From Opitutia bacterium UBA7397 (GTDB lineage Bacteria; Verrucomicrobiota; Verrucomicrobiia; Opitutales; UBA953): 35,843 nucleotides of DNA. The DNA is taken from assembly GCA_002470605.1 (NCBI GenBank), contig DKND01000070.1:52172-88014 (forward strand). Reading direction: 5' to 3'. Position 1 is the first letter of the stretch. Every line of letters starts with the position of its first letter. The position numbers were made by a program, and so were the translations under genes. The notes under the pieces are model-generated. The model saw only the letters and a program-made list of their open reading frames with translations. It was not told the origin of the DNA and did no database searches. Below, in pieces: positions 8,696-16,534 of the stretch.

Positions 8696-11434
8696 TTACT
8701 TGTAATTAACCAGCCACTCCGCGATATCAGCCACATCTTGGGCTGAAAGGGCTAATTGCTCGGCCGACATCATCAATGAACGGGTCATCTTTTCGGCTTT
8801 CCCGGCAACCCGGTCCTTGGGCACGAGCTGAGTGACCCCGCCCGTCGAGATGATGACCATCGGGTCGTTGGCGGAAAGAAGGCGGCCATCGATCATGCCG
8901 GCGTCCTTCTTCAGGGTGATCGTCGAGCCCTCGTAACCCAGGGCGATGCTCGCCGAAGGCTCAACCATCGCCACGATGACCGCATCCCTGCCCTGCCGCG
9001 CCGCAAAGGTGCGGAGCTCCGGGCCGTAGGCTGGTCCATTGCCAGAAACCTGGTGGCACATGGTACAGCGCTGAACCAGCTGGGCGCCACGAGTGGCGTC
9101 GCCCGTCTTAGCCAGAACATCCTGCACGGTATAAGTCGGTTTAGGAGCCTCGGGGACCACGATGGGGCTGACTACGATCTTCGCCGCATCGTAGACGCCG
9201 GCGTTCTTAAGTTCGGTCCGAATATCAAAGGCAGACCAAAAGCCGGTCATACGCATAAGCGCCCAGCGGGTGGCTTCAGATTTAACCGGCGAACCGTCCA
9301 CAGCCAAGTTGATCATAGCCAACGCTGCTTCTTTGGTTTCGACAAAGGACAGAGTCTCGACAGCCAAGGCACGCTGCTCTTGGGATAATTTAGCCGAAGT
9401 CGACCGGGCAGCAAGTTCCGCCACAGCATCCGCCGGGTGCAGGACCCAAGCGATTCGCTCCACTTCAGGGGACCAAGATTCCGGACCCGACTTGACCATG
9501 GCAGATTTAATCGCGGGCCAGACGGCGGTTTCCTTACCGGCCGAACCGATACCGAAAGCCGCGAGCGAGTTTTTGTCCGAGGTATCAAGCCTCTGCGCGA
9601 GCGTAACTAAAATCGGTACCGCCTTATCGGCTGGCACCGCATGCAACGAGGTCGACACATCGCGACGGACGGCGACATCAACGTCGGTAGCCAGTTCGGC
9701 CGCAATCGATATGACATCATTACCCGCCCGGCGGAGCGCTTGGAAAGCGAGGCGACGTTGAGAAGGGTTCGCATCCTTGAGCAACGCCTTCGCGCGAGCG
9801 ACACCCTCATCGCCGAGGTAAGGCAAGAGCCAGACGCCACGGGCGGCGATATAAGGATTTTTATCCCGGAGGATTTCCGAGACCGCCGGCAGCGCCTTCG
9901 CACCGAAAGCTTTCAAGGCATCGAAACCAAGGTGACGGACATTGACCGCGGGGTTACGCAATACGTCCGCCGCACCGGCCGGAGTAGAAAGGTCGATTTT
10001 AGGAATGACGGACTTGAAGCCCTTCGGGGCAATCCGATAAATCGCGCCCGAGCAGGTCGTATCCAAAGTCTGGTGGCCGCCCACGCGCGAGTCATACCAG
10101 TCAGAAATATAAATCGCACCATCGGGACCGACGGTGACGTCGGACGGACGAAAGAGGATCCGTTCGTTCGGCTTGGTCGAAGCATCAGCTTGGATTTTAT
10201 GAAAGTCCGTGCCCCCGAATTCGCGGCCGGGGTTCGAAGTAATCAAATCTTTTCGCGTATCGGCATTCAAGGCGAACCCGCCCTTTTGCGCGGCCAACTT
10301 ATACGCAAAGATGGTGTTACGTGAAGGCTCACAATTCAGGAGGGTGCCGATCCAGGCATCACCCAGCGCGCCGTTTTCGTAGACGGCGATACCCGTAGGC
10401 GAACCGGAACCGTAGACGTCGCCCACATCCATGGTGTCAGGATCGTCTTGGCGCCAATGGGCGCGGGGTATCGACTGCCCGAGGCGCTTGACGGAATTAT
10501 AATTGGCAGTAGATGACGTCGTGTAGCCGGCGGTGCCGTATTCAAGCACGTAGGAAGTACGGCAGCTGCTCGAGTCGTCATTATCCCCTTGGAACAGGTC
10601 GCCGAAAGAAGAAGGGAAATGCTCGAAGCTGTTGCGATAACCATTACCAATGATTTCGGCGTTCGTACCGTCGACGTTGATACGGGCAGAGAAACCGGAA
10701 GACCAAACGAAACCGTCGTCGCTCTTGGAGCCAGCCGCCGTCTTGGGGTCGAAGGGCCAGGTTCCGCCACGCTGATCGACGTATCCGCTGGAAACCCGGA
10801 AAGTCTTCCCGGACTTATCCGTGACGACGCCGCCGCAATTTCCAGAATTCAGGTAGAACTTACCGTCAGGTCCGGTCACGAGCGCATGGAGCGAGTGATC
10901 GTGATCCTGTCCGCCGAAGCCTGTCAGGAAGATTTCCTTTTTGTCCACGGCGGGATCGAACTTCCCGTCGCGATTAACGTCCGTAAATTTATAAATGGTC
11001 GGGGCGTGGGAAACATAAACCACATTGTCAAGTACCGCGATACCAAGCGGGGCCGTCCAGTTTTCGTCTTGGACAAACGTGCTGACGGTATCCGCAAAGC
11101 CCTGACCTTTGGTATCGCTAAGAACGATCACTTGGTCGCCAGCAGCCCGGCGCTTGCCGCCGACATTATAAATACGGTAGTTGACGCCCTCATTGACCCA
11201 GAGGCGACCTTGAGAATCGAAATCGATATTCGTGGGATTCGCCAACATAGGCGAGCGAGCCCAAACCGTAACCTCTAACCCTTCTGGCACCTGAAAGAGA
11301 CCAAGGGGCAAAACACCGCCCTCCACAGGCTTGAATTGCTCAGGAGGCGCCAAATCAGTCTTAACAGACTTATTAGACTTAGGTGCGGCGGCCAAAGTGG
11401 CGGCGGCCAAAAGGAAGAGAGCGAGGGGCTTCAT
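8696..11434 (-). CDS. PVC-type membrane-bound dehydrogenase with C-terminal CxxCH heme domain
   Basis: 912 residues. A signal peptide (MKPLALFLLAAATLAAA) is followed by a large beta-propeller dehydrogenase domain of the kind expanded in Planctomycetes and Verrucomicrobia (about residues 45-470: LANPTNIDFDSQGRLWVNEG, DQVIVLSD, DGKFYLNSGNCGG, GAIYISDWYD). Next come helical HEAT-like repeats (about 490-730) and a cytochrome-c-like domain with the heme motif CTMCH at 790-794 and Met residues near 888 as possible axial ligand. DVNRDGKFDPAVD looks like a calcium-binding loop. These match the families I know as TIGR02604 and TIGR02603. The role inferred is periplasmic sugar or alcohol oxidation with electrons passed to the fused heme. 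It follows the isomerase gene after 95 bases, so it may be co-transcribed with it. Confidence 0.88.
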   Translation of the reverse strand: MKPLALFLLAAATLAAAPKSNKSVKTDLAPPEQFKPVEGGVLPLGLFQVPEGLEVTVWARSPMLANPTNIDFDSQGRLWVNEGVNYRIYNVGGKRRAAGDQVIVLSDTKGQGFADTVSTFVQDENWTAPLGIAVLDNVVYVSHAPTIYKFTDVNRDGKFDPAVDKKEIFLTGFGGQDHDHSLHALVTGPDGKFYLNSGNCGGVVTDKSGKTFRVSSGYVDQRGGTWPFDPKTAAGSKSDDGFVWSSGFSARINVDGTNAEIIGNGYRNSFEHFPSSFGDLFQGDNDDSSSCRTSYVLEYGTAGYTTSSTANYNSVKRLGQSIPRAHWRQDDPDTMDVGDVYGSGSPTGIAVYENGALGDAWIGTLLNCEPSRNTIFAYKLAAQKGGFALNADTRKDLITSNPGREFGGTDFHKIQADASTKPNERILFRPSDVTVGPDGAIYISDWYDSRVGGHQTLDTTCSGAIYRIAPKGFKSVIPKIDLSTPAGAADVLRNPAVNVRHLGFDALKAFGAKALPAVSEILRDKNPYIAARGVWLLPYLGDEGVARAKALLKDANPSQRRLAFQALRRAGNDVISIAAELATDVDVAVRRDVSTSLHAVPADKAVPILVTLAQRLDTSDKNSLAAFGIGSAGKETAVWPAIKSAMVKSGPESWSPEVERIAWVLHPADAVAELAARSTSAKLSQEQRALAVETLSFVETKEAALAMINLAVDGSPVKSEATRWALMRMTGFWSAFDIRTELKNAGVYDAAKIVVSPIVVPEAPKPTYTVQDVLAKTGDATRGAQLVQRCTMCHQVSGNGPAYGPELRTFAARQGRDAVIVAMVEPSASIALGYEGSTITLKKDAGMIDGRLLSANDPMVIISTGGVTQLVPKDRVAGKAEKMTRSLMMSAEQLALSAQDVADIAEWLVNYK

Positions 11435-11529
11435 GTCGGGGATAACTTATTTACACCTCAAGTGCGGTCAAGTTCCAGCCTATCTTTAAGGCACCCCGAG
11501 ATTCCCCCATTATCTACTCTCGCGAACCC

Positions 11530-12441
11530 TTAAGCCCACCATTGCTTGAGCGTGGCAAAATCCTTGCGCGTACAATCTAAAGCATTTCGAAGCGCATCCG
11601 GGGAAGAGACCCCGCCCTTCAGGTATTCGACATGAAGGCAGATGGGCCCCGTGTAACCGGACTTACGGAGGAGCACCACGGAGTCCTTACCGACCGTCCC
11701 TTCGGCAAGCGGACAACCTTCGGCCAACCTCCCCTTCCAATTGAAATTCTTAAAGTAAACCATCGAGAGATGATCACGCACCAACGCCAGGTGGTTAGGC
11801 CATGATAGCCCACCCTCCACCATGGCATGGAAAAAATCGAAGTTCCAAGAAAGTTCGTCGGCGCGATAGTCCCGCATCAGCATCGCCATATCCCAGATGG
11901 TCGCGCCAACGTTTTTCGGTCCGGAATGATTCTGATAACAAGGCAAGATGCCGATCTCCTTGCTCAACCCGACGAGGTCCTTGAGCTGCGGACGGATGTC
12001 ATCGAGTTGCGCCCAGAGAGGTTTCGTTCCCGCATAGGGATACCACTTCATCCGATAGCTCGAAATGCCTAAGGCTTTTGCCGTCCGCAGGACTTTCTCG
12101 GATCGATCAGCCTCATTGACAGCATTGATATCAGAAGTGAGCAAGCTGATGACGATTCCCTGCTTCTTGAAAGCCTCGACCAGTTTCGGAAGGTCCTCCT
12201 CGACACGCGCGGGCTCCACATGCCCGCCCTTGCGGACTGGAGCTTCCACGCTGGTGAAGCCCAACTCCGCCACGACGGAAGCCAATTCATCATAGGGAAG
12301 CCCCACGAGGTGCTTCGTGAAAAGACTGCACGCCGGAAACGTCGGCGTTGGAGATGCAGCCTCCAAAGAGGGTAAAGGCCGCATGGCGCCGCCCACCAAA
12401 ACCGCCCCCGCGGTACCCAACCATGATCGGCGCGTAAGCAT
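11530..12441 (-). CDS. Exported sugar phosphate isomerase/epimerase-like TIM-barrel protein
   Basis: 303 residues of the xylose-isomerase-like TIM-barrel superfamily. The N terminus MLTRRSWLGTAG resembles a twin-arginine signal, so the folded, probably metal-loaded protein would be exported. Candidate metal ligands appear in the expected order: Glu in SVEAPV, Asp/His in WNFDFFHAM, and Glu in LHVEYL. Proteins of this type sit beside sugar dehydrogenases in Verrucomicrobia and Planctomycetes and often act on keto sugars. It starts only 7 bases after the PQQ-type dehydrogenase, so the two are co-transcribed. The exact substrate is unknown. Confidence 0.85.
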   Translation of the reverse strand: MLTRRSWLGTAGAVLVGGAMRPLPSLEAASPTPTFPACSLFTKHLVGLPYDELASVVAELGFTSVEAPVRKGGHVEPARVEEDLPKLVEAFKKQGIVISLLTSDINAVNEADRSEKVLRTAKALGISSYRMKWYPYAGTKPLWAQLDDIRPQLKDLVGLSKEIGILPCYQNHSGPKNVGATIWDMAMLMRDYRADELSWNFDFFHAMVEGGLSWPNHLALVRDHLSMVYFKNFNWKGRLAEGCPLAEGTVGKDSVVLLRKSGYTGPICLHVEYLKGGVSSPDALRNALDCTRKDFATLKQWWA

Positions 12442-12448
12442 ATGAATA

Positions 12449-13789
12449 TTATTTTTTGACGATACGTTTGACCTGGCCGACCAGCGAAGCGATCAGCACG
12501 TCACCGTTGGAGGCGTCATAACCAAAAGCGGAAATCGTGAAATCCTTGGCGACTTGTTCCGACGTCCACTTGCCGTCTTTCTCGCGGAGAGCAAAGATCC
12601 GCCCCGAAGCAAAATCGGCGAACACATAGGCGTCACGAATGGCAGGTACCCGATCGCCGCGATAAACTACGCCGCCCGTCACCGAGTTGCCAAGTTTCCG
12701 GTCGTACTCGTAGATCGGAGCCTTGAAGGCGGAAGGCAGAGCCAGCTCGGGCATGCTCTTTTTACCCGAAGCGTCCTTGCCATTGAAGATATGCAAGCCT
12801 TCGACATCGTGCCAGCCGTAGTCGCCGCCCGGGACCAAGATATCGATCTCTTCATAAAGATTTTGGCCGACGTCGCCGGCAAAACAGGCACCGGACTTAG
12901 GGTCGAAAGAGAAGCGCCAAGGGTTGCGCAAGCCAGTGGCCCAAGCCTCGGTCCTCACCGCCTTGGGGTCGACCGTCTGCCCCCGGTGAGACTTCACCCC
13001 GACGAAGGGGTTGTCTGCCGGGACGGAATAGAAGGCCTGACCCCGGGGGTCGACCGCCACCGACGGGTGGGGGTTGGGGGCAAGGTTGCCGGAGCGATTA
13101 TCGACATCAATACGGTAGACCGCGGCATGGAAGCCCTTGTTGATATAGCCGGCGTTGTCGAAGGCATCCCCACCGGCTCCGCCATCTCCACAACTGATAT
13201 AGAGATAACCATCGGGGCCGAAGTGAAGGTCGCCTCCATTGTGATTACCGGCAGGATCCAGCTGCGTAATCAAAGCCTGCTCCGAAGCGGGGTCTACCGT
13301 GAAGGGATTTAGACTGGAAAGTAAGAATCGTGAGACCCGTTGATGTAATTTACCATCAATCTTAAGGCTATAATAGACAAATACTTGCTTGTTTTCAGCG
13401 AACTTAGGGTGAACCGCAAACCCCAGGAACCCGCATTCGCCACCGGCCTCAAACTTCCCATCTTTAGGCTCGAGCTGGAAAACCTGAGTTTTGATAGGCT
13501 TACCAGACTTTAAGCCGTTAACCATCTGCACTTTACCACCAAAGTATGCACTGGCTTTCTTCTTTTTGGTCTTATCGTCCGTCTTCTCGCCTTCGGGACC
13601 CGGAACCGGATCACCCTTCTCGACGATGAACACGACATCGTCATTTCCCGGCATCGGCGCGATGGCGACTGGAAGACTAAAAGTCAGACTAGGGAAGGCA
13701 GGTTCAAGGGCGACCGTGTCGTCGGCATTTGCCGCGATCACGCCGAGCGATAACAAAGTTAAAAGGTGGAGAGGCAAAGTGAGTTTCAT
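12449..13789 (-). CDS. PQQ-dependent sugar dehydrogenase (glucose/sorbosone dehydrogenase family)
   Basis: 446 residues with a signal peptide ending near AANA. The body is a six-bladed propeller of the glucose/sorbosone dehydrogenase family: GFAVHPKF, the hallmark NHNGGDLHFGPDGYLY followed by GDGG, TGLRNPWRFSFDP, GDVGQ and GGDYGW. These positions build the PQQ and calcium pocket in characterised relatives. A Lys-rich insertion (about residues 68-80, TDDKTKKKKAS) is not part of the core. It would oxidise aldose sugars in the periplasm. First gene of a three-gene minus-strand cluster. Confidence 0.88.
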   Translation of the reverse strand: MKLTLPLHLLTLLSLGVIAANADDTVALEPAFPSLTFSLPVAIAPMPGNDDVVFIVEKGDPVPGPEGEKTDDKTKKKKASAYFGGKVQMVNGLKSGKPIKTQVFQLEPKDGKFEAGGECGFLGFAVHPKFAENKQVFVYYSLKIDGKLHQRVSRFLLSSLNPFTVDPASEQALITQLDPAGNHNGGDLHFGPDGYLYISCGDGGAGGDAFDNAGYINKGFHAAVYRIDVDNRSGNLAPNPHPSVAVDPRGQAFYSVPADNPFVGVKSHRGQTVDPKAVRTEAWATGLRNPWRFSFDPKSGACFAGDVGQNLYEEIDILVPGGDYGWHDVEGLHIFNGKDASGKKSMPELALPSAFKAPIYEYDRKLGNSVTGGVVYRGDRVPAIRDAYVFADFASGRIFALREKDGKWTSEQVAKDFTISAFGYDASNGDVLIASLVGQVKRIVKK

Positions 13790-13967
13790 GGGGATGAGTC
13801 AGAGCAGGGAGATAGGCGACAGGCTGAGTGCATGCAATTTTTTTTGGCGCCCGGCATCGGCAGGGGTGAAAATAAACCTGCACCCTACCCTTATTTTTCG
13901 CTGGTTTTCGTCGTGAGGTTCGATACTTAATACATCCGCATCACTGCACTACCAACCCATAACCAAC

Positions 13968-14255
13968 ATGTCCAAAGCCCTCACCAAGTCCCAAATCGCC
14001 GCCGCCCTCGCCGAAAAAGCTGAACTCAGCAAGAAGCAGGCCGTAGCAATTCTCGAGATCATCGCTGCTCTTGCTTACAAGAACGCGAAGAACTCCTTCA
14101 CGCTTCCTGGTCTCGGCAAGCTCGTCCTCGTTCAGCGCAAGGCTCGCCTCGGTCGCAACCCTGCCACCGGCGAAACGATCCAGATCAAGGCTAAGAAGGT
14201 CGTGAAGTTCCGCGTAGCCAAGGCTGCGAAGGACGCGATCCTCGGCTCGAAGTAA
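13968..14255 (+). CDS. HU-family DNA-binding protein
   Basis: 95 residues, the HU length. MSKALTKSQIAAALAEKAEL begins the dimerisation helices; GLGKLVLVQRKARLGRNPATGE is the beta arm with the conserved RxGRNPxTGE motif, in which the Pro intercalates into DNA; IQIKAKKVVKFRVAKAAKDAI closes the fold. A nucleoid-associated protein. It is monocistronic, with a strong terminator 20 bases after the stop. Strong C-ending codon use suggests high expression. A 17-bp palindrome (14248-14264) covers the stop codon. Confidence 0.95.
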   Translation: MSKALTKSQIAAALAEKAELSKKQAVAILEIIAALAYKNAKNSFTLPGLGKLVLVQRKARLGRNPATGETIQIKAKKVVKFRVAKAAKDAILGSK

Positions 14256-14275
14256 TTTACTTCGTATCCTTAACG

Positions 14276-14304
14276 AAAGGCGCTCCCACGGGAGCGCCTT
14301 TTTT
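14276..14304 (+). terminator. Terminator of the HU gene
   Basis: GGCGCTCC (14279-14286) pairs with GGAGCGCC (14291-14298) around CACG, followed by a six-T run and more T after one G. Confidence 0.93.
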
Positions 14305-14420
14305 GTTTTTAATTAAATTCCAACCGTCCTCGCCGATAAAAATGACCCCGGAAGACAATGGATGGGTCGGATTTTCTTGCAGGGGAGCCCGCTCGGGGAG
14401 TGAATGGACATCCGCAATCC

Positions 14421-14504
14421 GCCCGGGTGGCGAAATGGCAGCCGCAGCAGACTCAAAATCTGCCGCCCTCTAAAGGCATGAAGGTTCGAGTCCTTTCCCG
14501 GGCA
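14421..14504 (+). tRNA. tRNA-Leu (anticodon CAA)
   Basis: 84 bases. Acceptor GCCCGGG pairs with CCCGGGC (14497-14503), discriminator A at 14504. The anticodon stem GCAGA/TCTGC holds loop CTCAAAA, giving anticodon CAA (reads TTG). A long variable arm marks a class II tRNA, and GGTTCGAGTCC is the T arm. CCA is not encoded (next bases are CTT). No terminator is visible before the convergent gene ending at 14516. Confidence 0.95.
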
Positions 14505-14515
14505 CTTGCGAAACA

Positions 14516-15916
14516 CTAAGGTAGCGCGGCCTCGATCTCATCGAGGCCCGCGCCGAGCGTGTTACGAGCGACGACGTCCAAAGATTTCCGTGCGCCCGTA
14601 AGATGCACCGTCGTCTGCCGATATGTAAAACTCTGGCCCGGAGCGAGGGGGAGCGCCGGCGAACTCGATTCGAGTTCATAAAAGGGGCCCAGCGGCTTCG
14701 CACCTTTTGTCGCCGGCCCATCGTTATAGGCATTGATCACGTCACCGGCGAACGGAGCGACCTGTTGCTGCCATTGGGAATTAACGTAACCAGCCGGAGC
14801 TGCGTATTTATTAAAACGAATAATCGTGAGCAACTCGCGGGCAGGATCCCAACTCCCTAGCACCTGTGTCGCACGGCGGGAGCTGAGTCCGATCTTACCC
14901 CGCAACTTCCCATCGCCCTTGAAGACGATTACCCCGTCGCCGACCTTTAATCGCTGCGAGGGAACGGGGCCAAAGTATTCGTCATTCACGATTGGGCCAA
15001 GCTCTTCGACTGAACCACGCTTAAAAGGAATGACAACCCGTGTCGCAGGCGAGGGCTTCATCATCCCGAGCAACCAAATCGACGGTAATCCCGTATCGGC
15101 AGCCCAGGCGGCATCGCCTCGGTTCATCAAAGTGTTATCGGTCCGATAAGCCACCGTCTTCAAATAAACGGGTACCACACTATGGAGTGCGGCGTTTAAT
15201 TCCGCATCGTCCGTGATCAAGGTCACCTTACGCTCCAGCCGTAAATGAAATTCAGCCCCGCTATAGTTCCTTAAAGCCGCATCTTTGCGAAAGACCACAT
15301 ACGTCGCAGACTTCTCCACGACCACAAAAGGTTCGGTGTCGAGCAACGGAGGGGTCTGCCAATGGGCGAGATCAAACGCTGCTCCAGGCTGAAAGAACCA
15401 GGCGAACTGGCCGCCCTCCGGGCCAAGCCAAAGCCGCTCCTCGCCGCCCCAGGCATTGATATGAGGCTGAAGCTTCTGCGAGTTAATCAGCTGACGATTA
15501 ATCCAACCGTTACCCGGAAGGTCGGCCGCAAAAGCACTGGTCATCACGCGACCCTGATAAGCGGCGGTGGCGACCAAGCAGGCTCCCGTCACAGGGTTGT
15601 GCAAGACTTGGGCGTCCGCCTTCCGTTGTAGAAGATTCACATCGTCTTGAAAGGTCAGATCGTCGTCGGACATAAAAAAAGCGCAGGCGGTGAGAAAAAA
15701 ACTGAGGACCAGCACGGAAGCACATCCGCCTTTTGATAACCTTTCTCGATAAGAAAGGCCCGTACCAGGAAGGCCTACGGTGGCATCAACCTTGTCTTTA
15801 CGTATATTAATCGTCGCCCCGGGCCGACCCACCGAAACCGAGGGGCCCGTCTTTGAGATGTTTAGACGTAAAAACTTCCCCAGCGAAACCGAACGGCGAA
15901 AGCGAAAGAATCCCAT
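14516..15916 (-). CDS. DUF4236 domain fused to a DUF6786-like lipoprotein-type domain
   Basis: 466 residues in two parts. Residues 1-58 are a DUF4236-type module: FRFRRSVSLG, RLNISKTGPSVSVG, GATINI, GLPGTGLSY. Residues 60-82 hold SKGG then a hydrophobic segment with a perfect lipobox, LTAC, with Cys at 78. Residues 85-466 resemble the family I know as DUF6786 (FQDDVNLLQRKADAQVL, YQGRVMTSA, WLGPEGGQFAWFFQPG, HWQTPPLLDTEPF), normally a stand-alone lipoprotein in Bacteroidota and relatives. The frame is unbroken and no in-frame start with a basic n-region lies between the parts, so it reads as a true fusion. Function unknown. A small inverted repeat, ACTATA/TATAGT (about 15929-15947), precedes the start. 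Confidence 0.75.
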   Translation of the reverse strand: MGFFRFRRSVSLGKFLRLNISKTGPSVSVGRPGATINIRKDKVDATVGLPGTGLSYRERLSKGGCASVLVLSFFLTACAFFMSDDDLTFQDDVNLLQRKADAQVLHNPVTGACLVATAAYQGRVMTSAFAADLPGNGWINRQLINSQKLQPHINAWGGEERLWLGPEGGQFAWFFQPGAAFDLAHWQTPPLLDTEPFVVVEKSATYVVFRKDAALRNYSGAEFHLRLERKVTLITDDAELNAALHSVVPVYLKTVAYRTDNTLMNRGDAAWAADTGLPSIWLLGMMKPSPATRVVIPFKRGSVEELGPIVNDEYFGPVPSQRLKVGDGVIVFKGDGKLRGKIGLSSRRATQVLGSWDPARELLTIIRFNKYAAPAGYVNSQWQQQVAPFAGDVINAYNDGPATKGAKPLGPFYELESSSPALPLAPGQSFTYRQTTVHLTGARKSLDVVARNTLGAGLDEIEAALP

Positions 15917-16072
15917 GGGCGGTTTTACTATAAAACCTCTATAGTTTAGGGGAAGCGAGCGATTTCCCCTCCAGGAAGGCGCGGCCTATGACACACGTCC
16001 ACGCCTTCCCTCCCTGGGTTCGGCTTGCCAAAACGACTGAGTCGATCAGAGTTTAGTCAGTTCATTATTAGT

Positions 16073-16210
16073 CGCATCACGAGCAAGACAGGCGAAAGCC
16101 GCACTTGCACCAACCGAGCCCCCAAGGCCGCGGTGGTAATTGAAACCGAAAGGTTTTAAGATGAGAGCCGAAAGGCTAAAATCCTCAACTGGCAGGCTGT
16201 TCGTGATGCG
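16073..16210 (+). ncRNA. Unrecognised structured RNA: closing stem plus four hairpins
   Basis: CGCATCACGAGCA (16073-16085) pairs with TGTTCGTGATGCG (16198-16210), 13 bp with one G-U, over a 112-base interval. Inside are GGC-GAAA-GCC (16091-16100), ACCG...CGGT around GCC/GGC (16113-16134), AAACC-GAAA-GGTTT (16143-16156) and AGCC-GAAA-GGCT (16166-16177). Three loops are GNRA tetraloops on a C-G pair on this strand only, which sets the orientation. The 3' end lies 23 bases before the ATG of the small ORF at 16233, so it could be its leader, a riboswitch-like element, or part of a mobile unit. It does not match any riboswitch or ribozyme consensus I know. Boundaries outside the closing stem are not defined. 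Confidence 0.6.
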
Positions 16211-16232
16211 TCCCTCTTAACCAACGACGCAC

Positions 16233-16472
16233 ATGATCAACACTACCGAAAACAATCCTTCCCTTCCTGCCGCCCGGCTTTCCATCCGCGTCAGCGAGGT
16301 AAACCCACGCCACCATCTCTGGAATAACAACGGGACATGGTGGATCCACTTCACGGAGCACCTCGCGGACTTTACCAAGCGCCGAGTCCGCCGCTCGCTT
16401 CGGACCAGCGACGAACTGGAAGCGGTGCGCCGGCGAGATCAATTACTGGGGCAGCTCTCACTCGCCCCATGA
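16233..16472 (+). CDS. Small protein resembling the N-terminal region of tyrosine recombinases
   Basis: 79 residues. The segment HHLWNNNGTWWIHFTEH, a basic turn (KRRVRRSLRTSDELEA) and a helix (VRRRDQLLGQL) follow the pattern of the N-terminal arm-binding region of phage-type integrases, where a strand with GTW is followed by a KRxRxSLxT turn and an EAxxxRDxL helix. No catalytic domain follows; the frame stops at TGA. Codon use is C-ending like the neighbours, which supports it over the antisense frame 16185-16442. The ATG lacks an obvious ribosome-binding site. It lies just after the structured RNA. It could be a domesticated or decayed integrase start, or an independent small DNA/RNA-binding protein. 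Bases 16473-16534 hold nothing else I can support. Confidence 0.6.
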   Translation: MINTTENNPSLPAARLSIRVSEVNPRHHLWNNNGTWWIHFTEHLADFTKRRVRRSLRTSDELEAVRRRDQLLGQLSLAP

Positions 16473-16534
16473 ATTACGCTGCCGCCTTACTCGTCGTCGC
16501 CCTGCACCTTTGGGCAGCAAGGGATTTATAAGTT

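Noticed and set aside
15974..16019. GGAAGGCG/CGCCTTCC inverted repeat before the structured RNA
   Set aside because: Eight-bp stem with a 30-base loop and no T run; could be chance, and not enough to call a terminator or attachment site.
16185..16442. 85-residue minus-strand frame over the small ORF
   Set aside because: Its product has no recognisable pattern, whereas the plus-strand frame has integrase-like motifs and normal codon use; it also overlaps the structured RNA.
16337..16531. 64-residue plus-strand frame
   Set aside because: Overlaps the better small ORF in another frame, with Pro/Arg-rich shadow composition.
16060..16534. Insertion sequence or integron cassette around the RNA-ORF unit
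   Set aside because: No terminal inverted repeats, target duplication or attC-type core sites could be found by eye.
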